A stretch of DNA of 64,000 bases. Source: Candidatus Epilinea brevis. GTDB lineage: Bacteria > Chloroflexota > Anaerolineae > Epilineales > Epilineaceae. The DNA is taken from assembly GCA_016710785.1 (NCBI GenBank), contig JADJUE010000006.1, positions 62,001 to 126,000 on the forward strand. Reading direction: 5' to 3'. Shown in pieces: positions 17,501 to 27,248 of the stretch. The notes under the pieces are model-generated. The model ran no database searches, had not been told where the DNA came from, and saw nothing but the letters and a program-made list of their open reading frames with translations. Within the stretch, counting starts at the first letter, position 1; each line of letters starts with the position of its first letter. The position numbers and the translations under genes were made by a program.

Positions 17501-17660
17501 TGCGGTCGTGCCCGCGCCAACGGCCATGCGGTATAATGCAGTCCTTGGATGCGCGGCCCTCTGGGGTTGTTGGTCGTCGTGGGGGCAGGTGGCGGAAGGC
17601 CGCTGATGGTGGTGACGAATGGCGTGCGCGAAGTCGAGCGACAGATGGTTGAGTGCTAGT

Positions 17661-17695
17661 GTAGCTCAGCTAACCTGGTACCATAGCTGAGCTAC
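17661..17695 (+). repeat. Perfect 12-bp inverted repeat
   Basis: GTAGCTCAGCTA (17661-17672) and its exact complement TAGCTGAGCTAC (17684-17695) flank an 11-base loop containing GGTACC. No T tract follows, so it is a poor terminator. Operator or mobile-element end are possible. Confidence 0.7.
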
Positions 17696-17758
17696 AGGCC
17701 TACGTTAGCTGTGCTTGGGTGCTACTGTACCTGGCCCCCCACCTGCTGCCGCAAGCGC

Positions 17759-17846
17759 TTTCACGGCGTGTCGGACCGAGTTTCACGGCGTGTCGCGCCA
17801 AGTTCCTCGCCGTGTGAGCCAGGGTTTTACGGCGAGAAACGCGGCG
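17759..17846 (+). repeat. Four tandem 22-base repeats, progressively degenerate
   Basis: Units begin at 17759, 17781, 17803 and 17825. The first two share TTTCACGGCGTGTCG; the third and fourth keep only parts (CGCCGTGTGAG; TTTTACGGCGAG). The exact 22-base spacing is like transposase-binding arrays at transposon ends or like iterons. Confidence 0.6.
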
Positions 17847-18048
17847 TTCAACGCGCAGCGGCGCCGGGTTGACCGCGGAGGTCAGCGGGGACTCGCACGA
17901 CGGCCATGAGGAGGAGGCTGCCGCTTATCCCTGTAATCCGCTGAACGAGGATGTCATCAAGCAGACATGAGGACGGCTTCATCGGCCTGGTCCTCCGGTG
18001 TCCACCGTCCCGACCTTTCGCGACGCGCCTGCTTGGGGAGTTCATCGG

Positions 18049-20091
18049 ATGCACGTTCCACGGATGCCGTTCGCCTACGCGTTGATCCTCTGGCTGCTGT
18101 TCCTCTTGCCTTCAGCCCCAGCCGCGTCTAGCGGTGCGCAGCGAGCACCGGGGCTACGCGCGATGGCGGCGTCTGGATCCGCCGTCGGCCAGCGCAGGGT
18201 CTTCCTGCCCGTCGTCCCCGTGATTCACCCGTTCCGACTCGACCTGATCGGTCAGACCGGTGGCGCCATGAATGCGCTGGCGGTGACCGATCGGTTTCTG
18301 TACGCGGGCATCGGACCACGCCTGGCCATCTTCAGCCTGGCCTCGGCCGGCAAGCCCTTGCTGGTGGGCCTCTCGGAGGTGCTGCCGGGGGTCGTACAGG
18401 CGGTGGCTGTCCATGGGGCCTATGCCTATGTGGGACTGGCGAATGCCTGGGCACAGGTGGTCGACATTCGCCAACCGTCCCGGCCCCGTGTGCTTGCTGC
18501 GATCCCGGGTCTGAATGCTGCCCGCTTGGCGGTGACCAGCCGGTACCTGATCGGCGGTGACCGAGACCTGATCGTCTTGGATCTTGCCCGTCCGGATGCA
18601 CCACGCGAGGTCGGCCGCTATCTTGCCTGGGCACACTTCGATGAAGGGGGTCTGACCGATCTCCATGTGTTTGGAGCGATGGTCTACGCGGAAACCCCTT
18701 GGGGCACGCTTATCATCGACATCAGCGTTCCCACGGTGCCACAGCTAGAACGGTATGTCCCCGATTGGCGCTGCTGCCTCGCCGTAGACCAAGGCTACGC
18801 CTATGTCCGCAACTTCGCTCGCCCCGCCGTTGCTGTCTGGCGGCTCGATGATCCTGCCGCCCCTCTGGAAGTCGCTCGCATCGACGCCTGCAGATATCCC
18901 GCGGACGCCGTGGTCGACAGGCGGCGTCTCTACCTGGTCTGCCTTGGCAATGACTGGGAACAACTCGGCGCTCAGCTCAGCGTCATCGATATCTCGGATC
19001 CCGTCCGCCCCTTTCTTCGCAGCGCGTTGCCGCTGAACGAGTTCGGCATCGCCATGGCCAGCCTCAGCGGCCGCATCCTGCACATCGTGGGTGATCGCGG
19101 CCTGACCCTTGTCGATCTCCGGCAAGCGGACAAGCCGCGTGAGCTGCGGCCGGTCGACACGCTTACCGACATCACCCGGCTGGCGGCTGTGGGGCGGCAG
19201 GTCTTCGCCGCCGACAACACCGGTCGTCGACTGTGGAAGATCGATGTGACGGACCCTGCTCGACCCTTTGTCGACGATGTCGCCGCCCTTCCCGGGCCGG
19301 CCTCGCGCGTGCTGGCCTCCGATACCGCGGCTTACGTGGCCGGCGAAGTCCAGCGGGTCGGTGGCCGGTCCGTCACCCCGGGTGGGTATCTGAGTGCCTT
19401 CGGGCTGAGCCGAAGCGGCATGTTCACCGAGTTGGGGCGCCTGACGGGCATCCTTCCACCCCAAGACATCGCGCTGATGGGCGACGTGATCTATGCCTTG
19501 TCCAACGATTACGAAGCCAGAGAGATTCGAATCATCGACGTGTCGCGAGCCGAAGAACCGCGTCCAGTGAGCGGGTTTGCCAACGACGACCAGTCGTACT
19601 ACACCACGCTGGCGATCGACGGTGGCACCTTGATCGTCAGTTCACGCCGTGATTGGATGGGGCTGAAGATCTTTGATATCAACGATCCGCTTCACCCGGT
19701 TGCCCGTGGCCGGCTGCCGATCCAGAATCCCCGGAATGCGGTGGTCAGAGGCGACACGGCTTACGTGGGAACGCGTGAACGGGTCATCGCCGTCGACCTA
19801 TCCGACCTCGATCATCCACGCATCTTGGGCGAGCAAGCGGCCGGCGCCGGCGAAACTGATTCGCGCATGGTCCTGGATGGCCCGCTACTGTACCGCGCGA
19901 GCAGTTGTCTGGCCGTCGATGACCTCAGCGACCCCGCCCGGCCGGTCCAGATCTACGGGCAATACCTTTCGGGCATGCTCTACGGGCAATGTCTTTCGGG
20001 CAGGGTGCGTGACGTGGCGGTACTGGATGGCGATGTGCTGGTTGCGGCGGGCGACGCCGGGTTGATCGTGCTTCGACCGGCGAGGCCCTGA
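18049..20091 (+). CDS. Secreted LVIVD-repeat beta-propeller protein
   Basis: 680 residues. The signal peptide (residues 1 to about 27) has a hydrophobic core and APA|AS-like cleavage region. The body is many LVIVD-type blades: AQVVDIRQPSRPRVL, DLIVLDLARPDAPREV, LSVIDISDPVRPFL, KIFDINDPLHPVARG. Function of the family is unknown; surface binding is likely. ATG 18049 has GGGGAG eight bases upstream. A broken relative lies at 21757-23196, after an unrelated secreted gene. Confidence 0.85.
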   Translation: MHVPRMPFAYALILWLLFLLPSAPAASSGAQRAPGLRAMAASGSAVGQRRVFLPVVPVIHPFRLDLIGQTGGAMNALAVTDRFLYAGIGPRLAIFSLASAGKPLLVGLSEVLPGVVQAVAVHGAYAYVGLANAWAQVVDIRQPSRPRVLAAIPGLNAARLAVTSRYLIGGDRDLIVLDLARPDAPREVGRYLAWAHFDEGGLTDLHVFGAMVYAETPWGTLIIDISVPTVPQLERYVPDWRCCLAVDQGYAYVRNFARPAVAVWRLDDPAAPLEVARIDACRYPADAVVDRRRLYLVCLGNDWEQLGAQLSVIDISDPVRPFLRSALPLNEFGIAMASLSGRILHIVGDRGLTLVDLRQADKPRELRPVDTLTDITRLAAVGRQVFAADNTGRRLWKIDVTDPARPFVDDVAALPGPASRVLASDTAAYVAGEVQRVGGRSVTPGGYLSAFGLSRSGMFTELGRLTGILPPQDIALMGDVIYALSNDYEAREIRIIDVSRAEEPRPVSGFANDDQSYYTTLAIDGGTLIVSSRRDWMGLKIFDINDPLHPVARGRLPIQNPRNAVVRGDTAYVGTRERVIAVDLSDLDHPRILGEQAAGAGETDSRMVLDGPLLYRASSCLAVDDLSDPARPVQIYGQYLSGMLYGQCLSGRVRDVAVLDGDVLVAAGDAGLIVLRPARP

Positions 20092-20211
20092 GGCCCCGGC
20101 GGCCGAGTTCGCGGATCGTGTCGGGCCGGAGGAGGACAATCCACTCTGGAGCGACAGTGCCACGGCCATTGTGCCCCCGACCCTTTCTGGCGGCTCCCAT
20201 GACCACTGTGA

Positions 20212-20238
20212 TTGAATCGGGGTAAGTTCAGGTACAAT
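20212..20238 (+). promoter_or_regulatory. Putative promoter of the secreted protein gene at 20312
   Basis: TTGAAT (20212-20217), 15-base spacer, TACAAT (20233-20238). The leader is about 67 bases and ends with AGGAGG. Confidence 0.5.
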
Positions 20239-20311
20239 GGGGAGCACGGTCTAGGACTGTCGAGCTTTGCACGCGCGGTCACGACCCGCACCTTCATCGG
20301 AGGAGGCTACG

Positions 20312-21541
20312 ATGTCATCGAGGCGTCATCTTGCCAAGGCCCTTGCCATCACGCTGGCGGTGATCGGCGGTCTGATGGTCACCGGCCGGCTCCTGGCGCA
20401 GCCGGCGGATTACGTGGTGCACGAATGGGGCACCTTCACGTCGGTGTCGGGTTCGGATGGGGTGCGGCTGCCGGGCGTGCAACACGAGGAAGAGACACTG
20501 CCGTCGTTCGTCCGGGAGATGGATGGTCTCTGCCGCTACATGGAAGATTGCGGCAAGGGCTATGGGCGGCCATTGCACAATGTCACCGTCAAGCTCGAAA
20601 CGCCGGTGCTCTACTTTTACAGCGACACGGCCCGCCATGCGTCGGTGTCTGTGGGCTTCAAGGGCGGAAGCATCAGCCAGTGGTATCCCCAACGCTCCGG
20701 CGGTGAGACGCCGCCGGAACTGAAGCGGGATGATAACGGCAACATCGTGAGCGGCGGCATCGACTTCGCCCAGGGTTACCACGGCGCCATTCGCTGGGAT
20801 GTGGACGTGCTGCCGCCGGGAGCCTACTCGCCGGCCACGGTGCTCGACGGCGACGAGACGCCCGCCTGGATCTACCCGCGTCTCACCGACAGCAACCTGG
20901 TCACGACGGGTGACGGCCGACACGAGAAGTACCTCTTCTACCGTGGCGTCGGCAACTTCGACCTGCCGATGACCTTCCAGATGCCCGATGATGGGACGCT
21001 CCGCATCCGAAACACTGGCACGGACCGCGTTCCGTTCCTGCTCGTATACGACCGTCCGGAGCCCAGGTACCATGACGACGGTACCATCGCCACCGATGAG
21101 GCACGCTTCCTGGCCATCCCGGGCCTCGACGGTGGTGCCGACATCGAGGTCCACATGCAAGACCTGGAGCGGCCGGCGAATTGGCAGCTGCCGGTGTTCG
21201 CATCCCTCCAAGGCGCCCTCGAGTCGGCCGGGCTGTACCAAAAGGAGGCCGACGCCATGATCCAGACGTGGTGGCGGAGCTACTTCAAGACCCCAGGGCG
21301 GCGCGTCTTCTGGGTGGTCCCGCGAAGCTTCACCGATCAGACGCTGCCGCTCAGCCTCGAGCCGACGCCCAAGAGCGTCGTCCGCGTGATGGTCGGCCGC
21401 GCCGAGCTACTCACACCCTCCTTTGAAAGGCAGCTCCTCGAGGAGTACCGCGACGCTGAAAGCAAGTCCGACTTTCGCAGCGGATACCGCTTTGGCCCGG
21501 CCTACCTTGCCCGCATGGAGGCGTTGGAGGCCGCGAAGTAG
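20312..21541 (+). CDS. Secreted protein of unknown function (VVHEWGTF type)
   Basis: 409 residues. Signal peptide (residues about 6-29, ending RLLAQ). The mature N-terminus ADYVVHEWGTFTSVSGSDG is a recurrent opening of unassigned secreted proteins that I associate with Planctomycetes, Verrucomicrobia and Chloroflexota. The C-terminal part is conserved-looking but has no domain I can name. Strong AGGAGG before ATG 20312 and its own promoter. Intact, between an LVIVD gene and a degraded one. Confidence 0.75.
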   Translation: MSSRRHLAKALAITLAVIGGLMVTGRLLAQPADYVVHEWGTFTSVSGSDGVRLPGVQHEEETLPSFVREMDGLCRYMEDCGKGYGRPLHNVTVKLETPVLYFYSDTARHASVSVGFKGGSISQWYPQRSGGETPPELKRDDNGNIVSGGIDFAQGYHGAIRWDVDVLPPGAYSPATVLDGDETPAWIYPRLTDSNLVTTGDGRHEKYLFYRGVGNFDLPMTFQMPDDGTLRIRNTGTDRVPFLLVYDRPEPRYHDDGTIATDEARFLAIPGLDGGADIEVHMQDLERPANWQLPVFASLQGALESAGLYQKEADAMIQTWWRSYFKTPGRRVFWVVPRSFTDQTLPLSLEPTPKSVVRVMVGRAELLTPSFERQLLEEYRDAESKSDFRSGYRFGPAYLARMEALEAAK

Positions 21542-21756
21542 GATGGCGGGGGTTTGCAGGTCTGGTCCAGTTGCAGCTGCTAGTGCGCGTCCGTGAACTG
21601 GATGGCGAAGTCACCATGACGTCTTAACGGTGGATGGGTCCCGCGGTACGGGAAGGGGAACAGCGTCGCCGACGGCAGGTCCGGCGTTGGCATCGGGCAA
21701 GGTCAGTGGCTACCATGCGGCTGTCGTTTCGGTCGTCAACCACAAGAGAGACCCTC

Positions 21757-23196
21757 ATGCCCGATGGCGTCAGACGCCGTCCTTCCCGTGCCTGCACCGG
21801 CTTCGCTGCCGTTGCGCTGTTACTCGTCATCGGCATGTGGATCGGGATCGATCGCACCTTTCCGCCGGGGCCGCAGGCCTGTCGACACAGGCGCCATCGT
21901 GGGTAGGGGTCGTGGATCGGATCCACCCTCTGGAGCGGCTACCCTCGCAACAGCTGACATCAGGGGTTCGAGCGAAGGACCCGGAGCAGCAAGCCACCGC
22001 TTCCTCGACAGCGGCATCGTCGCCGTCGGTCACTGCGACGCTCGTCGGCCAAGCGTCGCGTCGCCTGTCGATGCCACTGTCGTATCGCCCCGCCACGGCG
22101 CCACTGGACCCACCGACGCCCACCCCCTGGCCCAAGTCGCCCGTCGAGCAGCTGACCGAGAGCGTCACGACGGTGGCGGCTGGTGGTGGCTATGCCTACC
22201 TCGGCACGGGCCAGGAACTCATTGTCGTCGATGTGCACGATCCGACGCGGCCGGCGGTGGTCGGCCGTGTGAGACTCGGATGGCCCGACACGGTGGAGGC
22301 CGTCGATGTCATCCGGCTGGAGACGCGGGTCATCGTCCTGGGCATGGATCGAAACGTGTTGCCCGACGACCCACGGGATGGCAGTTACCTCGCAACGATT
22401 GACATTCGCGTGCCAAGTGGCCCTCGGGTACGCCAACTACTTGGACAACGCGAGTTCGCCTTCGCCATGGACAGGATCGGCGATACCGTCGGGGTGCCTG
22501 CTTTCCGGCGTGGACGCTCCTGCGGTGGCGCTGACACGGGGCTGGTGATCCTCGACGCAGGCAAGGAAAGCGGATTGACCAGAACAGCTTGCCACCCTAT
22601 GGTCGACATCTTTCCAATGGCGATTGCGGCCGAGCGGACCGATGCCATCGTCGCGGGAATGCCGCTTCCCGACGAGAGCGGAGCCGCCGTCGTGGGATGG
22701 ATCTGGTTGACCCGCTGCGACCGGTGGTGCGGCGTAGCGAGAGAACCCAGATGCTCGGTTTGCCCCGTGCCATAGCCCATCAACAGGGCATGACGGCCTT
22801 GCGCCTTGAACTCTGATGCGGTGTGGTTCGGCAACGCTGAGGCAGCCGCGGATTCTCTGCTGATGGCGCAGGTTGGAGACGGCCGGAACTGCGGCGTCGA
22901 AGGACTCACGGCATTCGATGGGGATTGGTTCCTTCCGGATGGGCCATGGTTGTAGCCAGCCATCGCTCATTCGCTGGTCCGGGCAGATTGCGGCGCCGAC
23001 AGAGCGCGGCGAGACGGAACACATGGCTATCATCGGAAGGGTTGACCTGCAGCCCGCCGAACGTCACGGCAGAGGGAACACCATGGTGGCTGCGGAAGGG
23101 CTGATATTCCTGGTTGACACCCAGTATGGCGGGATTCTCACCATCATCGATATCCGTGTTGCGGATGCCCCGCGCGTCATTGGACGACTGGACTGA
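21757..23196 (+). pseudogene. Degraded LVIVD-repeat propeller gene
   Basis: ATG 21757 opens a signal/anchor (FAAVALLLVIGMWIGI) that runs into a stop at 21906. The propeller continues in another frame (AYLGTGQELIVVDVHDPTRP, 22180-22690), then a third (MDLVDPLRPVVRR), then fragments, and ends at 23196 with LTIIDIRVADAPRVIGRLD. At least four frame changes are needed, too many for one sequencing slip. Probably a paralogue of the gene at 18049 in decay. Confidence 0.75.
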
Positions 23197-23211
23197 TGAT
23201 CGATTCCCACC

Positions 23212-23244
23212 CGGAGGCAACCATGACTGCCTGGTAGCGCCGGC
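23212..23244 (+). repeat. 33-base repeat, copy A1
   Basis: Matches 27234-27266 at 30 of 33 positions in the same orientation. This copy lies just downstream (3') of the nucleotidyltransferase relic; the other overlaps the end of the DHFR-like gene. Confidence 0.7.
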
Positions 23245-23263
23245 ATCCGATAGCGGTGTTCCG

Positions 23264-23855
23264 TCAGGCGGCCGCCAGCAGCCGGTCCAATTCCTCGACC
23301 AGTTCACGGCTGCGGTCGTAGCCGCGGGCTTGATCAATGCCAGGGCAGCGCGGGCTCGCTCGTGTTCCGCCGGCTCCAGCTGCGCGAAGAGGGCGCATGG
23401 CGAGTAGGTCCTGCGGCCGTCGACGGTCCGCGGGCCAGGACCTTCAGGCGATCAGGTGGCCCGGGCGGCAAACGGGTACGGTCACGCCGCTGAACACCTC
23501 CAGCATCACGGCATCGCGACAGATCTCGGGCTCGATGCCGGAGGAGGCGAACATCAGGTCCACCACGACTCCGGATGCCGAACCACCCGGCGGTACGAGT
23601 CGCACCATGGCCAGTCGGTCTCGGTCCTCTTGCTCCATGACCATGGTCATGCGATAACCGCTGGTCTGCAGGGAATGGACGAGCCGCTCCGCTTCACCGT
23701 CGTCCGCCACCGCGACGGCGAGGTCGACATCGCGGGTGAAGCGGGCCCGACATAGGTCGAAACCGCCAAGCCGCCCATCAGACCCAGCCGCAATCCCGCG
23801 AGCGCAGCGTGACCGCAACGTCGGCCAGGACCGACCGCAGGTCGTTCACCGCAGT
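23264..23855 (-). pseudogene. Nucleotidyltransferase (AbiEii-like) relic
   Basis: The best piece is 23444-23818: FTRDVDLAVAVADDGEAERL, DRLAMVRLVPPGG, VVVDLMFASSGIE, VPVCRPGHLIA, characteristic of nucleotidyltransferase-fold proteins related to AbiEii toxins. N-terminal LGLMGGLAVS lies in a second frame (about 23760-23800), and the C-terminal RRPQDLL and GYDRSRELVEELDRLLAA in others. Three or more frame changes, so it is not functional as read. It follows the small gene at 24091, its usual partner in such two-gene loci. Confidence 0.7.
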
Positions 23856-24091
23856 GGCCGTGGCCAAGACACCACCACGCCATCCGCGTCGCCCGGCTCG
23901 CCTTCTTGTAGCAGCCAGGACCGGACCCGCGCCTCGATCTCCGCAGCGCTCTCATCCGGGTGGGCGCGGCGCAGCCGCTGGCGCTGAAGATCGACGCCGG
24001 CGTCGAAGAGGTCCAGGGCCAGGTTCAAGCGCTCGGCGGAGGGCAGCATCGGGGCGGCCTTAGGGGCGGGCTCGGGGGTGAGGTGGCTCAT
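23846..24091 (-). CDS. Small protein partnered with nucleotidyltransferase
   Basis: 81 residues, soluble, helical and charged: LDLFDAGVDLQRQRLRRAHPDESAAEIEARVRSWL. Small proteins of this type commonly precede AbiEii-like nucleotidyltransferases and may act as their antitoxin partner; this is inference from arrangement. The gene looks intact although its partner is broken. ATG 24091 lies eight bases after a perfect TATAAT and has no SD, so a leaderless mRNA is likely. Confidence 0.65.
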   Translation of the reverse strand: MSHLTPEPAPKAAPMLPSAERLNLALDLFDAGVDLQRQRLRRAHPDESAAEIEARVRSWLLQEGEPGDADGVVVSWPRPLR

Positions 24092-24099
24092 TGGCCTGG

Positions 24100-24105
24100 A
24101 TTATA
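24100..24105 (-). promoter_or_regulatory. -10 box of the small gene, leaderless arrangement
   Basis: Minus-strand TATAAT ends eight bases before ATG 24091. The -35 region is weak. Confidence 0.5.
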
Positions 24106-24236
24106 CCGATGGGTCGTGAGCAGCATCGTCGGCGGCTCAGCCCCCGCTGGCCTGTGGCGCAACCAGGGACTATCCTGCGGCGGTCGCTACGGTCGACCGA
24201 CTCGTTGAGCCCGCCACAGACTCACGGGAGCGTGCC

Positions 24237-24857
24237 ATGTTCGCCGAGCTGATCCGTTTGCCGCTCGTCCTGTGGCCCATCGCCTGGGGCTTCACCGGCT
24301 TGGGCTTCTACATCGCCGGTTTCCAAGGCGGCCCCAAGGATCCCCACCAGGACGGTCCGCTCTGGGTGGCCCTCCTCTTCGGCATGATCGCCTGGGGCTT
24401 GGCGGGGTCCTTGTCCTTCCACGGGAAGTTGCTGCGCTCGGGTATGTTGACCTGGGGGCTGACCTACGCGTTCGCCTTCGGTTGCGGCTTTCTGGCGGCC
24501 CGGAACGCCTCCGATGAAGACAACCTGTGGATCGGGTTCGCGCCCTATTATGCCGCGGCCCTCGGCACCGCCGTTGGCCCCCTGGCCCATGTCCTGTTGG
24601 GGCCGCGGCGCTGGCCGCTGGCGGACCTGCTGCGCTTCGCCCTGGGCTGGGCCATCAGCAGCTTCGCGGGCGCCCTTGTGGGGGTCTTGGGCCTCAGAAT
24701 CGGCACAACCCTTGCCGCGGCGGCCGCCAATTCCCCGGCCACGCTGCTGTTGCTCCCCCCTCTGGGCGCCGCGCTCGGCGCCACCTTGGGCGGCCTCTTC
24801 ACGGGCACCGCGGCGATGATCGCCCGCGACCATCGCCCGCGTCAACCGGTCGGCTAG
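24237..24857 (+). CDS. Hypothetical integral membrane protein
   Basis: 206 residues with about five or six hydrophobic segments (LPLVLWPIAWGFTGLGFYIA; ALLFGMIAWGLAGSL; LTYAFAFGCGFLAA; YYAAALGTAVGPLAHVLL; LGWAISSFAGALVGVLGL; LGAALGATLGGLFTGTAAMI). GGGAG precedes ATG 24237. I recognise no family and the neighbours give no functional hint. Confidence 0.6.
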   Translation: MFAELIRLPLVLWPIAWGFTGLGFYIAGFQGGPKDPHQDGPLWVALLFGMIAWGLAGSLSFHGKLLRSGMLTWGLTYAFAFGCGFLAARNASDEDNLWIGFAPYYAAALGTAVGPLAHVLLGPRRWPLADLLRFALGWAISSFAGALVGVLGLRIGTTLAAAAANSPATLLLLPPLGAALGATLGGLFTGTAAMIARDHRPRQPVG

Positions 24858-24972
24858 CACTACGTTGGTAATGCAGTGAGTACTCAGCCCGTTGCGGTGC
24901 TCTGCAGCGAACCGGGCCAGGCGGGACCGGTCAGGGTTACAGACAGTCTACCGACAGCATGGGGCGCCAACC

Positions 24973-26323
24973 TCAGCGGGGATCCCGCACGATGGCCATG
25001 AAGAGGGGCACGGCGGCGTTGTCCTGGGTCAGGACGGCCAGGAAGGGGCGGTTGACGTGGAAGTCGAGCTTCCGGTCGGGCAGGAGCGGCTCCGTCCATC
25101 TCCTCGGCCGAGGCCGCCGCGGCCTCGATGCCCTGCTCGTTGACCTCGATCATCGCCTTCTGACCCACCTGGCCGATGGCCAGCGGCGTGGCGTCGCTCA
25201 TCCCGCTCAGGTCGGCCAGGCCTGGATCGAAGGCCGCATGGACCCCCAGCGCCTGCAGATCCCCGACGAGATCGTCGCAGCGGTGCTCGATCCGGAAGCG
25301 GGGAAGTTGGATGTCGACCTCCGCCCAGACCTCGTGCTCGGGGTCGCTCATGGATCCGTAGGGTGAGCCCTGGGCCTCCCGAATCCGTTGGCGTAAGGCC
25401 AGTGCGACGGCCTCCGGGCTGGCGTCACCCTTGGGTAGGAAGACCCAGAAGCTCAAGCTGTCCTGGGTTTGCAGTGACAGCGCATCGTAGCTATCGGTGA
25501 CCAGCACGGTGTCCCAAGACCGGCCGAACATGGTGGGCACGGTCGCCTTCGTCCCATCGGCGAGGGTGAAGGGGGTGTCGCGGCTGTCCGCCTCGTCGAA
25601 CCAGTCCCAGCCCACCTTGGCGTAGACCGTGTTGACCAGAAGGAGCCGGGTGGCCGGATCGAGTGCTTGGAGCAGGTCGGTGATGCGTCCGCCTGTGTGG
25701 GTGGCCACCCACTGGTTGACCTCCAGTCGGGCCTCCTCCGGGTCTTCGGGCAGGGTCTGAACCTCGGCGGCGAAGGCGTCGGCGGCCGTCGTGGCGAAGC
25801 CGGGCCGCACCGATGCTCCGCCGGCCAACCACAGGCTGTTGGCCACGGCCCCCTCGGAGCGCTCGGCGCCGTTGATGAAGCCGATGAGGTTGGCCCAGGA
25901 GCGGTTCACCTCGGCCAAGGGGAGATCCCCCAGCCCCAGGGCGGCGCGCAACTCCTCTGCTGTGCTCCCCTTGGCGCCGTCGAGGGTCAAGGCCAGGACG
26001 GCGGCCAGAGAGACGGGTGAGAAGACCAGGTCATCCGCGGTCTTGGAGGCCTGGCGGTTCAGGATCTCGAAGCCGAACTCCCAGAGCGGACCGCTCAAGG
26101 CGCCCGCGGATTGCGGGTCCCGCGACGCCAAGGCGGGAATGGGCGCGGGGGCCGCGGCGAATGCGGGCGCGGGCCGGGTCGCGGCGACGGAGGGCCGGCC
26201 CGCTGGCATGCTCGAGTTGTCTTCGCGCCCTTCGCTGCGACAGGCGACGAGGCCCAGGGCAAGGGTCAGCCCCAAGGGGATCCAGAGGACAGCAGGGTGA
26301 CGATCCGTGGGCGGCTTTGACAT
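24973..26323 (-). pseudogene. Lipoprotein serpin, frameshift in the reactive-centre region
   Basis: ATG 26323 has a GAGGAG seven bases upstream. Lipobox Cys28 (GLVAC), then a serpin domain: NLVFSPVSLAAVLALTLDGAKG-like opening (here DLVFSPVSL), TAEELRAALGL, VNTVYAKVGWDWF, and the hinge VNEQGIEAAAASAEEM. Just after the hinge (about 25091-25096) the frame shifts; removing one G gives EPLLPDRKLDFHVNRPFLAVL and a stop at 24973, the normal serpin end. Read literally, the frame runs to 24884 with a nonsense tail. Serpins trap serine proteases covalently. The break is possibly a sequencing error. Confidence 0.8.
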
Positions 26324-26558
26324 GAATGATCTCCTCAATAGAGGCGCATGTGCGGCTAGCACACCCGCCAGAGCATGAAACTGTGGCTGGAGCGCGGCAC
26401 ATTTTCAGAACAGCCTCATGGCCGCTGTCGTCGCGCGTCCAGAACAGCTCCGCTCAAGGTCGTGCCAAGCAGATCCAGCACCTGTGAGGCGCTTTGCCTG
26501 AATGCCGTGAAGGTCATGGATCGCATGTCGGACTCCGATCAGCTGATGTGACCATAAG

Positions 26559-26574
26559 TGTACATTGCTGTACA
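26559..26574 (+). promoter_or_regulatory. Doubled TGTACA palindrome, possible operator
   Basis: TGTACA, four bases (TTGC), TGTACA. Each hexamer is itself palindromic and the pair is ten bases apart, on one face of the helix. Confidence 0.35.
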
Positions 26575-26607
26575 GTATCAGACAAGCCGACCGCCTTAGT
26601 CTGATCA

Positions 26608-26650
26608 CCTTGCTCTGAGCGCCTCGATCTCCTCAGCGTTCTCATCCGGG
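26608..26650 (-). pseudogene. Relic of a second copy of the small nucleotidyltransferase-partner gene
   Basis: 26621-26650 matches 23931-23960 at 28 of 30 positions. Minus-strand reading gives PDENAEEIEALRAR and a stop, against PDESAAEIEARVRSW in the intact gene. Nothing else of the gene remains. Confidence 0.6.
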
Positions 26651-26687
26651 GCTTCACAAGCCGTTCGATAAGGAGGCATCCACGACC

Positions 26688-27248
26688 ATGAAAACCCAGT
26701 ACTACGCCGCCGCCAGCCTGAATGGCTTCATCGCCACGACCGATCATGGCTTGGATTGGCTGCTCCAGTTCGGCGATCCGGAGGACTCGAGCTATCCATC
26801 GTTCATCGCCGAGGTAGGCGCCCTGGCCATGGGCTCAGCCACCTATCTGTGGCTCCTGCGGAACCTCGTGCACCTGGAACCGGATGCGCCCCAGCCTTGG
26901 CCGTACGAGCAGCCTGTGTGGGTCTTTTCGTCCCGTAAGCTGCCTTCCGTTCCCGGGGCTGACATTCGCTTTGTCGAAGGCGATGTTCGTCCGGTGCACC
27001 AGCAGATGGCTGCCGCCGCCGACGGCAAGAACATCTGGCTCGTCGGTGGCGGCGAGTTGGTGGGACAGTTCCATGATCACGGGTTGCTCGATGAGCTGAT
27101 CATCCAGGTGTCGTCCGTGCTGCTCGAAGCTGGGATGCCGCTGTTGCCGCGCAACATCGTCGATCCCCCGCTGCGTCTTCTCTCCGCCACCACCTTCGGC
27201 GAGTCCTTCGCCGAGCTCCGCTACGCCGTCCCACGGAGGCAACCCTGA
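26688..27248 (+). CDS. Dihydrofolate reductase-family (RibD C-terminal-like) protein
   Basis: 186 residues: YYAAASLNGFIAT, LDWLLQFGDPED, ALAMGSATYLWLL, PVWVFSSRKLP, NIWLVGGGELVGQFHDHGLLDELIIQVSSVLL, LLSATTFGESFAELRY. This is the COG0262 fold, an NADPH-dependent reductase-like family of mostly unknown substrates. AAGGAGG precedes ATG 26688. The gene lies between repeats that also surround the nucleotidyltransferase locus, so it may have arrived by recombination. Confidence 0.88.
   Translation: MKTQYYAAASLNGFIATTDHGLDWLLQFGDPEDSSYPSFIAEVGALAMGSATYLWLLRNLVHLEPDAPQPWPYEQPVWVFSSRKLPSVPGADIRFVEGDVRPVHQQMAAAADGKNIWLVGGGELVGQFHDHGLLDELIIQVSSVLLEAGMPLLPRNIVDPPLRLLSATTFGESFAELRYAVPRRQP

Larger units (their letters stand above)
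17463..18048. other. 586-base gene-poor gap with repeats
   Basis: No convincing coding region. It holds the second G run, a perfect 12-bp inverted repeat and four tandem 22-base repeats, described separately. The segment just before it (17293-17462) also lacks coding character. I see no tRNA and no transposase remnant. Confidence 0.6.
26324..26687. other. Intergenic region between serpin and DHFR-like gene
   Basis: 364 bases without a convincing gene. It contains a doubled TGTACA motif (26559-26574), a relic of a small gene (26608-26650) and an AAGGAGG that belongs to the gene at 26688. Confidence 0.5.

Noticed and set aside
17655..17700. Possible tRNA at the GTAGCTCAGCTA repeat
   Set aside because: It resembles a D-arm sequence, but no acceptor stem, anticodon arm or T-arm (GTTCGA) can be built around it.
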